In this document: piece after piece, positions 36,935 to 46,124 of the stretch | Position numbering within the stretch: position 1 is the first letter of the stretch | Layout of the letters: every line of letters starts with the position of its first letter | Source: Gammaproteobacteria bacterium | Lineage (GTDB): Bacteria > Pseudomonadota > Gammaproteobacteria > Ga0077536 | Length of the DNA: 64,000 nt | Reading direction: 5' to 3' | NCBI GenBank assembly: GCA_024234975.1 | Contig: JACKNH010000010.1 | Coordinates: 62,001 to 126,000, forward strand | Program-made: the position numbers and the translations under genes | The notes under the pieces: generated by a model | The model's input: only the letters and a program-made list of their open reading frames with translations | Database searches by the model: none | Told to the model about the DNA's origin: nothing

Positions 36935-37585
36935 TCAGACTGCTATCTGCCGGCCGAGCGCGGCACCCAGGGCCAGGATCAGCGGGCCCTGGATCAATAT
37001 CTCCAGTCCGCTCAGCAATACCAGGCGGCTGCCTTCGAGGTGCCAGCTGCGGTCCAACTCCTGACCAACCAGCACTGCGAGCTGTTGCGCCACCCGGTGC
37101 AGCAACCACGCCAGTGCGGCGATTGCGCCGAGCAGTGCCCATCCCGGAAACGGTGTTGCGCTGGTGGCGCCGATGAATCCGGTATACCAATGGAACAGCA
37201 GCGCTGTCGCCGCCAGACCTTGCGCGGGCAATACCAACTCGGCATGACGGCCAAGCCCCGGAATCCAGGGGAATATCAACGTCACCAGGAATACGACACC
37301 GACCAGATTGTTGAAACTCAAGTACCCCTGGACGGAAAGTTCACGCAATGACGGCGCATGCACCAGTCCGAACAGTGTCGGGTAGCCCAGCACTACGAAT
37401 GAAACGATTAACATCGATCGCAGCAGAGGACTTGCGAGGATGTTCCAGTACCACCGCAACGCATCGTTCTCTTGCAGATGTCGCGCCAGACGGACTTCCA
37501 GCAAAGGTTCCAGCATCGCAATGATGCAAAAGCCCAGCAGCAGCGCCAGGATGCGCGGTTCCAGCAGTATTTCGCCGTAACTCAT
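36935..37585 (-). CDS. Hypothetical polytopic membrane protein
   Basis: A 216-residue protein with about six hydrophobic segments (ILALLLGFCIIAMLEPLLEV, NLVGVVFLVTLIFPWIPGLG, ALLGAIAALAWLLHRVAQQL). I recognise no family. It overlaps the YyaL-like gene upstream by 4 nt (ATGA), so both are probably made from one mRNA. It is convergent with uvrA, 16 bp away. Nothing in the sequence suggests a specific substrate or enzymatic activity. Confidence 0.7.
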   Translation of the reverse strand: MSYGEILLEPRILALLLGFCIIAMLEPLLEVRLARHLQENDALRWYWNILASPLLRSMLIVSFVVLGYPTLFGLVHAPSLRELSVQGYLSFNNLVGVVFLVTLIFPWIPGLGRHAELVLPAQGLAATALLFHWYTGFIGATSATPFPGWALLGAIAALAWLLHRVAQQLAVLVGQELDRSWHLEGSRLVLLSGLEILIQGPLILALGAALGRQIAV

Positions 37586-39654
37586 CCGGCCGCGCTGACG
37601 GTCAATGCCGCCTGCAATTCGTCAAGCGATTGCGCGGGCGCGCTGCACGTCATGCCGCGACACACGTAGCCGACGATGTCGCCGCGTGGTGCTCGGGCCG
37701 CCAGTGCCTGTGGCAGCGTGTCGGCGGCGGCAGGAATCGCCAGCACCATCTGCCGCGGCAACGCCTGCGTGCGCAAGGCCTGTTGCCAGCGCGCGAGTGC
37801 AGTTTCATTGCCGCGCAAAATAGTCATCGCTGGCGGCGACAGGAATTCCTCCAGGGCGTTCAACATGGCGTTGTGCGACCATGGGTAGCGTTGCATGACA
37901 TCGGCGCCGGCTTTCAAGGTATCGCCAGCTGCGGCCAGGTAACGTGTATCGCCCAGCAGGTGGCCCAGGCGTCCCAAGGCCATCGCGGCAATGCCATTGC
38001 CGGCCGGAATGGCGTCGTCCTGGAAGGCGCGTGTGCGCATCACCAGCCGCTCGTGGTCATGCGCGGTGAAGTAGAAGCCGCCGTTTTCGGTGTCGACGAA
38101 ATTCGCCAGCATGGTGTCGGCCAGTTGCAGGGCGAAATCTAGGTCCGCCGCGCGCCAGCGCAGTTCAAGCAGCGCAAGCGTGGCGTCGAGCAGGAATGCA
38201 TAGTCGTCCAGGTAGGCCGGCAGGCGGGCGCGCTCACCGCGACAGGTGGCGAGCAGACGTCCATCGCGCCAGAGGCGACGCTTGATCGAATCCAGCGCGC
38301 GCTGGGCGGCATCGCCCATCATCGTATCGTTGAGCAGCCGCGCGCTTACGGCCAACGATTTGATCGCCAGCCCATTCCATGCCGTAAGGATCTTGTCATC
38401 GCGTGCCGGCGGAATCCGCGCAGCACGACTGGCCAGCAGCTTGTCGCTGGCGCTTGCGAGTAGCGATTCAACTTCGGCTTCAGGCAGATTCTGCTCGCGC
38501 GCGATGGTCGCGGCCGAGGCATGTACCGTCAGATGCCAGTGCCCCTCGAAATTCGGCGGCTGGTCCAGCCCGAAGCGGCGGCTGAAGCAGTTGAACTCAC
38601 GTTCGTTCAGCAGTGCTGCAACCTGCTCAACTTGCCACAGGTAGTACTGGCCTTCCTCGCCTTCGGAATCGGCATCACGGCTGGAGTAGAACGCACCATC
38701 ATCGTCCTGCATATCCGCAATCATCCAGCCGGCGATGGCGCGTGCCGTGCGCTCGAATTGGCGTTGGCCGCTCAGCCGGAAGGCCCAGGCGTAGAGCGAT
38801 AGCAACTGCGCGTTGTCATACAGCATCTTCTCGAAATGCGGGATCTGCCACCGCGCGTCGACGCTGTAGCGGTAGAAGCCGCCACCAAGTTGATCGTTGA
38901 TGCCGCCGGCCGCCATCCGTTCCAACGAGTACAGCGCCATGTGCAAGGCCGCGGACCCTTCAAGGTCATCGGTGGGTCGGGCCGCCGCATGTCGCAGCAG
39001 CCGTTCGAGACTGGTGGGGTGGGGGAATTTGGGCGCGTCGCCAAAGCCGCCGTAGCGTTCGTCGAACGATTCCTGTGCCTGCGCCAGACCATCACTCAGT
39101 GGCGTACCATCGAGTGGTACCACGCTCGGGTTGTGTGAGATGCGGTCCAGCGTCGACAGTGCGCCGCGCAGCTGTTCGTTCTGCGCGTGGATTTGATCGG
39201 GTTGGTCATGCCAGGCAGCGGCGATGCGCAACAGCAGATCGGGGAAACCGATCATGCCGTGACGCTCCTGGGGCGGAAAATATGTCCCGGCGAAAAACGG
39301 CAGTTGATCGTCGGGCGAAAGAAATACCGTCAATGGCCAGCCGCCAGGTCTGCGTGAAAGCAGTTGATGCGCCGTCTGATAGATCCGATCGAGATCGGGG
39401 CGTTCTTCGCGATCCACCTTGATGTTGATGAACTGCGAATTCATCAGCGCCGCAATGGCCGGATCCTCGAACGATTCGTGCGCCATCACGTGACACCAGT
39501 GGCAGGCAGAATAGCCAATCGATAATAGAATGGGCTTGCGCTCCCGGCGGGCCAGCGCCAGCGCCTCCGGTCCCCACGGATACCAATCGACCGGATTGTC
39601 CGCGTGTTGCAGCAGGTACGGACTGGTTTCTTCACTGAGCGCGTTGGTTGTCAT
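37582..39654 (-). CDS. YyaL-type thioredoxin-domain protein (DUF255)
   Basis: The 690-residue protein starts with a thioredoxin-like DUF255 domain (residues 1-165), including the redox motif C51-H-W-C54 in GYSACHWCHVMAHESF. A long alpha/alpha-barrel region follows, resembling N-acylglucosamine 2-epimerase or glycoside-hydrolase folds (FDERYGGFGDAPKFPHPTSL, GGGFYRYSVDARWQIPHFEK, DDKILTAWNGLAIKSLA). The family is widespread, also in eukaryotes as spermatogenesis-associated protein 20, with no agreed function. No signal peptide is present. It is coupled to the small membrane protein gene downstream. Confidence 0.9.
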   Translation of the reverse strand: MTTNALSEETSPYLLQHADNPVDWYPWGPEALALARRERKPILLSIGYSACHWCHVMAHESFEDPAIAALMNSQFINIKVDREERPDLDRIYQTAHQLLSRRPGGWPLTVFLSPDDQLPFFAGTYFPPQERHGMIGFPDLLLRIAAAWHDQPDQIHAQNEQLRGALSTLDRISHNPSVVPLDGTPLSDGLAQAQESFDERYGGFGDAPKFPHPTSLERLLRHAAARPTDDLEGSAALHMALYSLERMAAGGINDQLGGGFYRYSVDARWQIPHFEKMLYDNAQLLSLYAWAFRLSGQRQFERTARAIAGWMIADMQDDDGAFYSSRDADSEGEEGQYYLWQVEQVAALLNEREFNCFSRRFGLDQPPNFEGHWHLTVHASAATIAREQNLPEAEVESLLASASDKLLASRAARIPPARDDKILTAWNGLAIKSLAVSARLLNDTMMGDAAQRALDSIKRRLWRDGRLLATCRGERARLPAYLDDYAFLLDATLALLELRWRAADLDFALQLADTMLANFVDTENGGFYFTAHDHERLVMRTRAFQDDAIPAGNGIAAMALGRLGHLLGDTRYLAAAGDTLKAGADVMQRYPWSHNAMLNALEEFLSPPAMTILRGNETALARWQQALRTQALPRQMVLAIPAAADTLPQALAARAPRGDIVGYVCRGMTCSAPAQSLDELQAALTVSAAG

Positions 39655-39815
39655 TGTTCTTCAAGCCGGCGGGATGGCGACCCGCAGGTTCGGGTCTCAG
39701 GCGCCAGTTTAGCAAGACCGGGCACCCGCGCCTAAGGCGGTTGTAATTCACACACCGTGGCAGGGACTGCGGGCATGGCCGCAGCCGTGGTGAATCGCGT
39801 TAGAATGGCGGCCCC

Positions 39816-40616
39816 ATGCTGACCTATCCCAAAATCGATCCCGTCGCGTTCGAACTCGGCCCGCTCGCCATCCACTGGTATGGTCTGGCCTATGTCACCG
39901 GTATCGCCATCGGCTGGTTGCTGCTGCACCGGCGGGCGCGCGCCGGTGTCATTCCGTTCACCACCACCGAAGTCAGCGACATGGTGTTTTACGGCGCGGT
40001 CGGCGGTGTGCTGGGCGGGCGGCTGGGCTATGTGCTGGTTTACAACCTGCATGACTATCTGGCCAATCCGCTGGCCATACTCAAGGTTTGGGAAGGTGGC
40101 ATGTCATTCCACGGCGGTGTCATCGGCTTCATCATCGCCACTGCGCTGTACGCCCGGATGGTGAAACGCCCGTTCCTGTCGATCACCGACGCCCTGGTAC
40201 CCATCGTGCCGGTTGGCTTGTTGCTGGGCCGGATCGCCAATTTCATCAAGCCCGAACTATGGGGCGCGCCAAGCAACGTGCCCTGGGCCATGGTCTTCCC
40301 GGATGCGCGTGCCGGCGCCGTGCCGCGCCATCCATCGCAACTCTACGAAGCATTCCTGGAAGGCATCGTGCTGTTCATCGTGCTGTGGATATTGTCGCGG
40401 CGGCCTCGCGCCACCGGGCTGTTGTCGGGGCTGTTTCTGATTCTCTACGGCGCATTTCGTTTTATCGTGGAGTTCGTACGCGAACCTGATGCGCAAATCG
40501 GCTATCTGTTCGGCGGCTGGGTCACAATGGGGCAGATGCTTTCTCTGCCAATGATAGTCGCCGGGCTGTTGATCCTGCTGTTCGTGACCTTGCGTTCCAG
40601 GCCAGAGGACCATTGA
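39816..40616 (+). CDS. lgt: Prolipoprotein diacylglyceryl transferase
   Basis: Lgt transfers diacylglycerol from phosphatidylglycerol to the lipobox cysteine of prolipoproteins in the inner membrane. The 266-residue protein has about seven membrane segments, the conserved GGMSFHGGVIG motif and the family signature GRIANFIKPELWG, and RHPSQLYEAFLEG before the last helices. A TAGAAT hexamer (39801-39806) just before the ATG could be a -10 giving a nearly leaderless mRNA. It is followed by thyA after 1 bp. Lipoproteins elsewhere in this window (50103, 61796) would be its clients. Confidence 0.96.
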   Translation: MLTYPKIDPVAFELGPLAIHWYGLAYVTGIAIGWLLLHRRARAGVIPFTTTEVSDMVFYGAVGGVLGGRLGYVLVYNLHDYLANPLAILKVWEGGMSFHGGVIGFIIATALYARMVKRPFLSITDALVPIVPVGLLLGRIANFIKPELWGAPSNVPWAMVFPDARAGAVPRHPSQLYEAFLEGIVLFIVLWILSRRPRATGLLSGLFLILYGAFRFIVEFVREPDAQIGYLFGGWVTMGQMLSLPMIVAGLLILLFVTLRSRPEDH

Positions 40617-40617
40617 G

Positions 40618-41412
40618 ATGCAGCAATACCTGGAACTTCTCCGTCATGTAAGAAACCACGGAACCCGCAAGGATGACCGCACGGGTACCGGTACGTTGAG
40701 CGTATTCGGCTACCAGATGCGGTTTGACCTGCGCCAGGGTTTTCCGTTGCTGACAACCAAGAAGCTGCATTTGCGCTCGATCATCCACGAGTTGCTGTGG
40801 TTCCTGAAAGGTGACACCAACATCGCTTACCTGCACGAGCATGGTGTGAGCATCTGGGATGAGTGGGCCGATGCCAATGGCGATCTTGGACCGGTCTATG
40901 GCGCGCAGTGGCGTAGCTGGCCGGCAGCCGATGGCAAAGCCATCGACCAGATCAGTGAAGTGATCGAGCGAATTCGCAAGGATCCGGATTCACGGCGCCT
41001 GATCGTCAGCGCGTGGAACGCCGCCGAGATTCCAAAAATGGCATTGGCGCCGTGCCATGCCTTGTTCCAGTTCTATGTCGCGGACGGCAGGTTGTCGTGC
41101 CAGCTCTATCAGCGCAGCGCCGACATCTTTCTCGGCGTGCCGTTCAATGTCGCTTCGTACGCGTTGCTGACGCACATGGTGGCACAGGTTACCGGTTACC
41201 AACCCGGCGACTTCGTTCATACCTTCGGCGATGCACATCTCTACCTGAATCATCTGTCGCAAGCCGATGAACAGCTCAGCCGCACGCCGGGGCCGTTGCC
41301 CGCGTTACGGCTCGCGCGCGAGGTGAACGATATCTTCGATTTCCGTTTTGAGGATTTCGTCATCGAAAACTATCAGGCGCAGCCGACCATCAAGGCGCCG
41401 ATCGCCATATGA
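40618..41412 (+). CDS. thyA: Thymidylate synthase
   Basis: ThyA methylates dUMP to dTMP with methylene-tetrahydrofolate. The 264-residue length equals that of the E. coli enzyme and the nucleophile is C146 in MALAPCHALFQFYV. The RTGTGT loop (residues 21-26) and QLYQRSADIFLGVPFN are intact. It follows lgt by 1 bp and overlaps folA by 4 nt, so the lgt-thyA-folA operon couples dTMP synthesis to recycling of the dihydrofolate produced. Confidence 0.97.
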   Translation: MQQYLELLRHVRNHGTRKDDRTGTGTLSVFGYQMRFDLRQGFPLLTTKKLHLRSIIHELLWFLKGDTNIAYLHEHGVSIWDEWADANGDLGPVYGAQWRSWPAADGKAIDQISEVIERIRKDPDSRRLIVSAWNAAEIPKMALAPCHALFQFYVADGRLSCQLYQRSADIFLGVPFNVASYALLTHMVAQVTGYQPGDFVHTFGDAHLYLNHLSQADEQLSRTPGPLPALRLAREVNDIFDFRFEDFVIENYQAQPTIKAPIAI

Positions 41413-41900
41413 CCGAAATCGTGCTGGCGGTGGCGATGACACCACAACGGGTGATTGGCGTGGATGGCAACCTGCCGTGGCATCTTGGCGATGACCTCCG
41501 GCATTTCAAGGCGCTGACAATGGGCAAGCCGGTGATCATGGGTCGCAAGACCTTCGAGTCCATCGGCAGGCCATTGCCAGGCCGACGCAACGTCGTGGTC
41601 ACGCGCAACCGCGGCTTCGTTCCGCCCGAGGGCGTGTGGGTCGCGCATTCCTACGAGGAAGCCATCGAACTGGTGAGTGATGCGCCCGAGGTGCATGTCA
41701 TCGGCGGTGGCGAGCTGTACGCGATGGCGCTGCCCACGGCCAATCGCATCGAATTGACCCTGGTTCATGCGGATGTGGCGGGCGATACGCGCTTTCCCGA
41801 GATCGATGCCGGACAGTGGCTGGAAACGGCGCGCACTGCGCATGCCGCTGATGCCAATAACGATCACGCCTTCGATTTCGTCACTCTGGTCCGCCGTTGA
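41409..41900 (+). CDS. folA: Dihydrofolate reductase
   Basis: FolA reduces dihydrofolate to tetrahydrofolate with NADPH. The 163-residue protein shows the active-site region GVDGNLPWHLGDDLRHFK, the nucleotide-binding VIMGRKTFESIG, the PLPGRRNVVVTRN block and the VIGGGELYAMALP turn. It overlaps the thyA stop by 4 nt. Its 3' end overlaps that of the convergent DNA glycosylase gene by 37 bp, with no terminator visible between them. Confidence 0.96.
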   Translation: MTEIVLAVAMTPQRVIGVDGNLPWHLGDDLRHFKALTMGKPVIMGRKTFESIGRPLPGRRNVVVTRNRGFVPPEGVWVAHSYEEAIELVSDAPEVHVIGGGELYAMALPTANRIELTLVHADVAGDTRFPEIDAGQWLETARTAHAADANNDHAFDFVTLVRR

Positions 41901-42430
41901 TTCACCGGCGCTGCGGGCCGTTGCAACCAACCTTCAACTTCACGCCAGGCAGTCAGCTTGCTGTGGAAACTGCGCCCCGCATGGGCCGGGCTGGTTGAAG
42001 GCAGCCGGAATGTCGGCAGTCTGCCGGACGCCTCGGGCAGCGTCGGCGCGATGCGTCTGCGCCAGACCTCCGCTGCCTTGCTGCCATTGAAGAACACCGC
42101 CGATATTGCCGGATGCAGGCGCAGAAACCGGCCGAAATCATTCGCCTGAATCGTCGCGTCATCAATATCAGCATCGAGACTGGAAGGGCGATGGCAGGCC
42201 TTCAGCACGTCCCATAAGGCGATGTGGTGCTGCACCAGGCCTGCGCAACGGTCAGTGTATGGCGCAGCAGCCTGGATATCGAAAATTGCCTGCATGATCG
42301 GCCAGAACGCGTTGCGTGGATGGGCGTAATACTGGTTTGCCGCCAGTGATTGCCGCCCGGGCATCGAACCGAGGACAAGAATACGGGCGTCGTCGCGTAC
42401 GACGGGCGGAAAGCCGGTGACAGGTTGCAT
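41864..42430 (-). CDS. DNA glycosylase of the UDG superfamily (deoxyinosine/uracil type)
   Basis: The 188-residue protein (start MQPVTGFPPVV) has the UDG-superfamily motifs LVLGSMPGRQS (residues 18-27) and YAHPRNAFWP (35-44), plus FNGSKAAEVW and LPSTSPAHAG as the C-terminal substrate loop. This pattern matches the group annotated DNA-deoxyinosine glycosylase / Mug-like, which removes deaminated bases in base-excision repair. The precise base is not predictable here. Longer starts up to 42484 add residues without family character. Its 3' end overlaps folA by 37 bp on the opposite strand. Confidence 0.82.
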   Translation of the reverse strand: MQPVTGFPPVVRDDARILVLGSMPGRQSLAANQYYAHPRNAFWPIMQAIFDIQAAAPYTDRCAGLVQHHIALWDVLKACHRPSSLDADIDDATIQANDFGRFLRLHPAISAVFFNGSKAAEVWRRRIAPTLPEASGRLPTFRLPSTSPAHAGRSFHSKLTAWREVEGWLQRPAAPVNQRRTRVTKSKA

Positions 42431-42525
42431 GGCGCCATCGTAACGGTGAGTTGTCGGCGACGCCAAAAAAATCACCGGACACATCGGGGGCGATGTGTCC
42501 GGTGGCGCCCAGGGGAGTCAGGCAC

Positions 42526-44148
42526 TCAAGCTGCAGAAGGAGCGACAGCGATCCGGCAGCGGGCCAGCGCGCGTTGCACTTCCACATGGGGGTCTGGCAG
42601 GACGGTGGGTTGCAGATCAATCAGTTCCAACCGTATGCCGCGGTACTGCGCATTGGCACGGAAGTCCTCGATGATTTCGATAACGTCGCTGTCGATGTTC
42701 ACCGAGCGAGATGCATCGATGATGACATGCGAGTTGGCGGGCAACCGGCTGAGCGTGCGCTGGATGCTGGCCTTGTTGACGAAGGTGACGTCCTCGGCAA
42801 GTTCGAGTCGGATGGTATGGTCTGCGTCATCGAGATCGGTGCGGACCAGGAACGGCTTGCGGTAGTTGTTGTACATCACGTAGAACACCGCGACGCTCAT
42901 GCCGATGCCGATTCCAATCAGCAGGTCAGTGAAGACGATACCGACCACTGTAACGATGAATGGCACGAACTGATGCTTACCCAGTCGGTACATCTGGCGG
43001 AACAGCACCGGCTTGGCCAGTTTATAGCCGACCGTGAACAGGATTGCCGCCAGGCTGGCAAGCGGAATCAGGTTGAGCAAGGCGGGTATCGCGAACGCAC
43101 ACGCCAGCAGCAGCACACCGTGCATGATGGCGGACAGCTTGGTGCGGCCTCCTGACAAAATATTGGTCGAGCTGCGCACGATGACCTGGGTGATCGGCAG
43201 ACCGCCAATCAGTCCCGCCGCGATATTGCCGACGCCCTGCGCCGCGAGCTCGCGATTCGCCGGTGTTACGCGCTTATGCGGGTCCATCTTGTCGGTGGCG
43301 TCCAGGCACAACAGCGTTTCCAGGCTGGCGACAACGGCAATCGTCAGCCCCATGATCCAGACCTGCGGATTGAATACCTGGGTGAAATCCGGCGTCGCGA
43401 ACTGGCCGAGGAAACCGCTCATGCCGTCGGGCACTGGCAGCGACACCAGCTGCCCGGAGGCCAGAGCCAGAGTCTCGGTATTCTGGAACAGCAGGTGCAT
43501 TCCAATGCCAGCAAGTACGGCCACCAGCGGGCCTTGAACGATACGGCTGAAGCGCCGCTGCGCGATGAACGGGTGTTCCCAAGCGAGCAGAATCAGCAGG
43601 GATACGATGGTGATAAGCAGCGGGCCGGCGCTGATCGAATCCAGCACGTACCACAGTTCCGACAGCGTGGTATGTCCATCCGGCTGCGCAAACGAGAGAC
43701 TGCCTTCCGGATCGGCATCGTAGCCGACGGCATGCGGCAGCTGCTTGAGCATGATGATGAGACCGATGCCCGAGAGCATCCCCTTGATGACCGAACTGGG
43801 GAAGAAGTAACCGATGATGCCGGCGCGGGCGAAGCCCAGCAGCAGCTGGAACATGCCACCGATGACAACAGCCAGCAGGAAGACTTCAAAACCGCCCAGT
43901 TTCTCGATGCCGGATAGAACAATGACCGCCAGACCGGCTGCCGGACCGCTGACGCCCAGTTGCGATCCACTGAGGCTGCCCACCAGGATGCCACCGACAA
44001 TACCGGCGATGATGCCCGAAAACAGCGGTGCGCCCGAAGCGAGCGCAATGCCCAGACACAGCGGCACGGCGACCAGAAAGACAACTATCGAGGCCGGCAG
44101 ATCGTGTTTGAGATTTGCCAGCAGATTCTGTTGTAGATGTTTGCGCAT
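42526..44148 (-). CDS. SulP-family anion transporter with STAS domain
   Basis: A 540-residue inner-membrane protein. The N-terminal 400 residues form the SulP permease (LKHDLPASIVVFLVAVPLCL, GSLSGSQLGVSGPAAGLAVI, QGVGNIAAGLIGGLPITQVI). A STAS domain occupies about residues 425-530 (HVIIDASRSVNIDSDVIEII). The QNTETLALASG and SQLGVSGPAAG features resemble the bicarbonate/sulfate branch of the family, but the anion is not predictable. I start at MRKHLQQNLLANLKHD, which has GAGGAG 9 nt upstream; sequence further upstream in frame belongs antisense to other genes. No carbonic anhydrase lies next to it. Confidence 0.9.
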   Translation of the reverse strand: MRKHLQQNLLANLKHDLPASIVVFLVAVPLCLGIALASGAPLFSGIIAGIVGGILVGSLSGSQLGVSGPAAGLAVIVLSGIEKLGGFEVFLLAVVIGGMFQLLLGFARAGIIGYFFPSSVIKGMLSGIGLIIMLKQLPHAVGYDADPEGSLSFAQPDGHTTLSELWYVLDSISAGPLLITIVSLLILLAWEHPFIAQRRFSRIVQGPLVAVLAGIGMHLLFQNTETLALASGQLVSLPVPDGMSGFLGQFATPDFTQVFNPQVWIMGLTIAVVASLETLLCLDATDKMDPHKRVTPANRELAAQGVGNIAAGLIGGLPITQVIVRSSTNILSGGRTKLSAIMHGVLLLACAFAIPALLNLIPLASLAAILFTVGYKLAKPVLFRQMYRLGKHQFVPFIVTVVGIVFTDLLIGIGIGMSVAVFYVMYNNYRKPFLVRTDLDDADHTIRLELAEDVTFVNKASIQRTLSRLPANSHVIIDASRSVNIDSDVIEIIEDFRANAQYRGIRLELIDLQPTVLPDPHVEVQRALARCRIAVAPSAA

Positions 44149-44320
44149 TTCCAAAAACTCCTCGAGTACTTGAACCAGTGCACTCTGCCGGCGGCAAAGC
44201 CGCGACGCCGGGCGAGTGGCAAAACACCTTCGTACGACATGGTGTGTGCGATATGAGAGAAGTCTATGGAAATCAAAAAACGGATAAAGTGGTCGAAGTG
44301 ATAGAAAATTCGTATCACAT

Positions 44321-44353
44321 GACCCGCCGCGAAACTGCGCGGCGCAGCGGGTC
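44321..44353 (-). terminator. Hairpin at the end of the 44352 gene
   Basis: GACCCGC (44321-44327) pairs with GCGGGTC (44347-44353), and an inner CGCG pair can form within the loop. It overlaps the stop codon of the gene at 44352-44990. No T run follows on the reverse strand, so the termination role is a guess. Confidence 0.3.
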
Positions 44354-44990
44354 AGATTCGAGCGGGGTGCTTTTCGCCCATGACACAGGCGAAAAAGAAA
44401 ATGGCGTGGGCCAGATTTGGCGCGGCGGGTACCAGGTACCAGTAGTCGGTCGCGACGGGCATGACCGCGATTGTGATGGCGGCAGTCATCAGTGCCGGAT
44501 TCAGCCACGCGACGTAGCGCGGGACGTCCGGCATTCGTCGTACCTGCCTGGCGAAAATCACGGATGCGACAGTTCCGGCCACGAGCACGAAACCCCACAT
44601 GGCAGCCAAGGTCCGATCGTCGCCAACCAGTACGGTAAACAAGCCCTCGTATTCCCAGCTGCGATCAAGCACGTTGCTGATCCGCAGCGCGGTCAACAGG
44701 TGAATGCAAGCACCGACCATGCCGATGCAGATGCCCAACATCCGAATCCAACGTTCAGTCTGACCGGAGCGGCGTGAGAGCAACATGGCCGCCTTGTTGT
44801 AACCAATGGCGTAGAACGGAATGGCTATCACGCCAGCGGCACCGCCCAATCTCACCCAGTTCGGAGCGATGGGTGGCGCAATACCCGAACCGGAAACGTG
44901 ATTGGCGGCCACAAGCAACATCATGTCGCCGATGGTGGCCAACAGTGCTGCCATGACGGCAAGCATGGTGATGGTACTGATGCGATTCAT
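44352..44990 (-). CDS. Hypothetical membrane protein
   Basis: A 212-residue protein with about six membrane segments, beginning MNRISTITMLAVMAALLATI. Segments such as IRMLGICIGMVGACIHLLTA, AAMWGFVLVAGTVASVIFAR and ALMTAAITIAVMPVATDYWY are evident, with an RRSGQTERW basic loop. I recognise no characterised family; it resembles small DUF-type membrane proteins of unknown function. It is on the same strand as the SulP gene, about 200 bp upstream of it, but a hairpin separates them. Confidence 0.72.
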   Translation of the reverse strand: MNRISTITMLAVMAALLATIGDMMLLVAANHVSGSGIAPPIAPNWVRLGGAAGVIAIPFYAIGYNKAAMLLSRRSGQTERWIRMLGICIGMVGACIHLLTALRISNVLDRSWEYEGLFTVLVGDDRTLAAMWGFVLVAGTVASVIFARQVRRMPDVPRYVAWLNPALMTAAITIAVMPVATDYWYLVPAAPNLAHAIFFFACVMGEKHPARI

Positions 44991-45298
44991 GACGAAAGCG
45001 TTGAATCCGGCGCGCAGGACGCCTCTGGAGACAACTCCGGTGTCAGTTCAATGCTGCTGCCGAGTAACAAATCCGAGAACGCCAATTTCAGAATTATTGG
45101 AAAGGGTCCGCAGCCATGCAATGGCTTCAGCCTGCCTGACGCGGACGCTAATGTACTCCCTGCGACGATTGTTTTGCCCGAAAAATTCCACCGCCGATTG
45201 CTAATTATTGCATCAGGATTCGACCGCGACGTCGGCCAGTCTCGGGCTGCACTGTTCAAGGGCATGATCGGTGTCCTGCGCCTGAATGTTGCCTGAAC
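44991..45298. other. 308-bp gap without a supportable gene
   Basis: Short open frames exist on both strands but none has a ribosome site, a family resemblance or a codon pattern like the neighbours. The sequence is somewhat AT-richer around 45060-45110 and 45165-45215. I see no tRNA, terminator or repeat here. Confidence 0.5.
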
Positions 45299-45835
45299 TC
45301 AGCGCCATTTTCCTTTCGGTGCAAGCGTTGGCATCAGCGCCTGGCGTGCGGCATCCAGCAGATCGCTTTGCATTGCTGAAGGTGCGCCACTCGATTCGGC
45401 GACGCGTTGCATAAGCTCCAATGCCGATTGCGCCTGTGCCGGGGAACAGCGGTCGAGACTGGCGGCCATGACGGTTGCCAGGTCGCTGCGGACTTCATCG
45501 CCTTTGCCCAGAAGGTGGGTGCTCGAAATCAGCAGGCCGGCAGCGTCGCGTTCGGATTGATGGAACTCATCCCGGAATACATTCAGCAGGGTTTGTTTCT
45601 CCTGCGAACTCATATCGCCATCAGCCTTGGCGACGGCGACGAGGAGTAAAGCGGTCATTTCCATCGGGTGGTCAATCTTGTATATCGGATTGGCATCGTA
45701 ATGTTTGCGCCAGCGCCGCCGGCGCCGCCAGAGCCACGGGTTGAGCCCGCCGAGGTCGATGCCCATTTCGGCCAGTCGATGCAGGTACCAGAGCACGGTG
45801 ACCAGACTGCCGAGGACCGCAAGAATGATATGCAC
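45299..45835 (-). CDS. TerB-like tellurite-resistance-domain protein with membrane anchor
   Basis: I choose the GTG at 45835 (protein starting MHIILAVLGSLVTVLWYLH), which has GGAGGG 7 nt upstream and gives 178 residues. The first 20 residues are one hydrophobic segment, then a very basic stretch (RRRRRWRKH), then a helical TerB-like domain (EMTALLLVAVAKADGDMSSQ, EKQTLLNVFRDEFHQSERDA). TerB proteins bind metal and are linked to tellurite or stress responses; the anchored form is found in many proteobacteria without known function. It is divergent from the nucleoside permease-like gene. No ter operon partner is present. Confidence 0.7.
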   Translation of the reverse strand: MHIILAVLGSLVTVLWYLHRLAEMGIDLGGLNPWLWRRRRRWRKHYDANPIYKIDHPMEMTALLLVAVAKADGDMSSQEKQTLLNVFRDEFHQSERDAAGLLISSTHLLGKGDEVRSDLATVMAASLDRCSPAQAQSALELMQRVAESSGAPSAMQSDLLDAARQALMPTLAPKGKWR

Positions 45836-46067
45836 CACAAAACCCTCCGTGTGAGTGATCGCATGTAGTGACACTGCCTCTGCGCAGGTGATTGTCCCGA
45901 CAGGATGCGACGCATCGCACCGGGTATCGGTGTTCCGTGATGACGTCTTGAGCGCAATGGAATATGCCGGTCGCCACCCGCCAGATGGTGGTTCGCTGCG
46001 GGACTGCGCTTTCTTTCTTCTTGCCGGCAACATTGCCACAATAGCGCCGCGCAAAACAATAATTCCC

Positions 46068-46092
46068 GTGACCCGGAACCTGTCCGGGCCAC
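46068..46092 (+). promoter_or_regulatory. Leader hairpin upstream of the NupG-like gene
   Basis: GTG-A-CCCGGA (46068-46077), loop ACCTG, TCCGGG-C-CAC (46083-46092): a 6-bp stem plus a 3-bp extension around a mismatch, ending 18 nt before the ribosome site AAGGGGGAG. It may stabilise or regulate the leader. The rest of the divergent gap (45836-46124) holds a 13-bp dyad GATGCG-A-CGCATC at 45904-45916 and no gene. Confidence 0.3.
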
Positions 46093-46124
46093 GCTGGATT
46101 CCACGCGTAACAAGGGGGAGTGTG

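Noticed and set aside
44898..45296. Forward frame of 133 codons spanning the 45-kb gap
   Set aside because: Most of it overlaps the membrane-protein gene antisense; the remainder has no start signal or recognisable motif.
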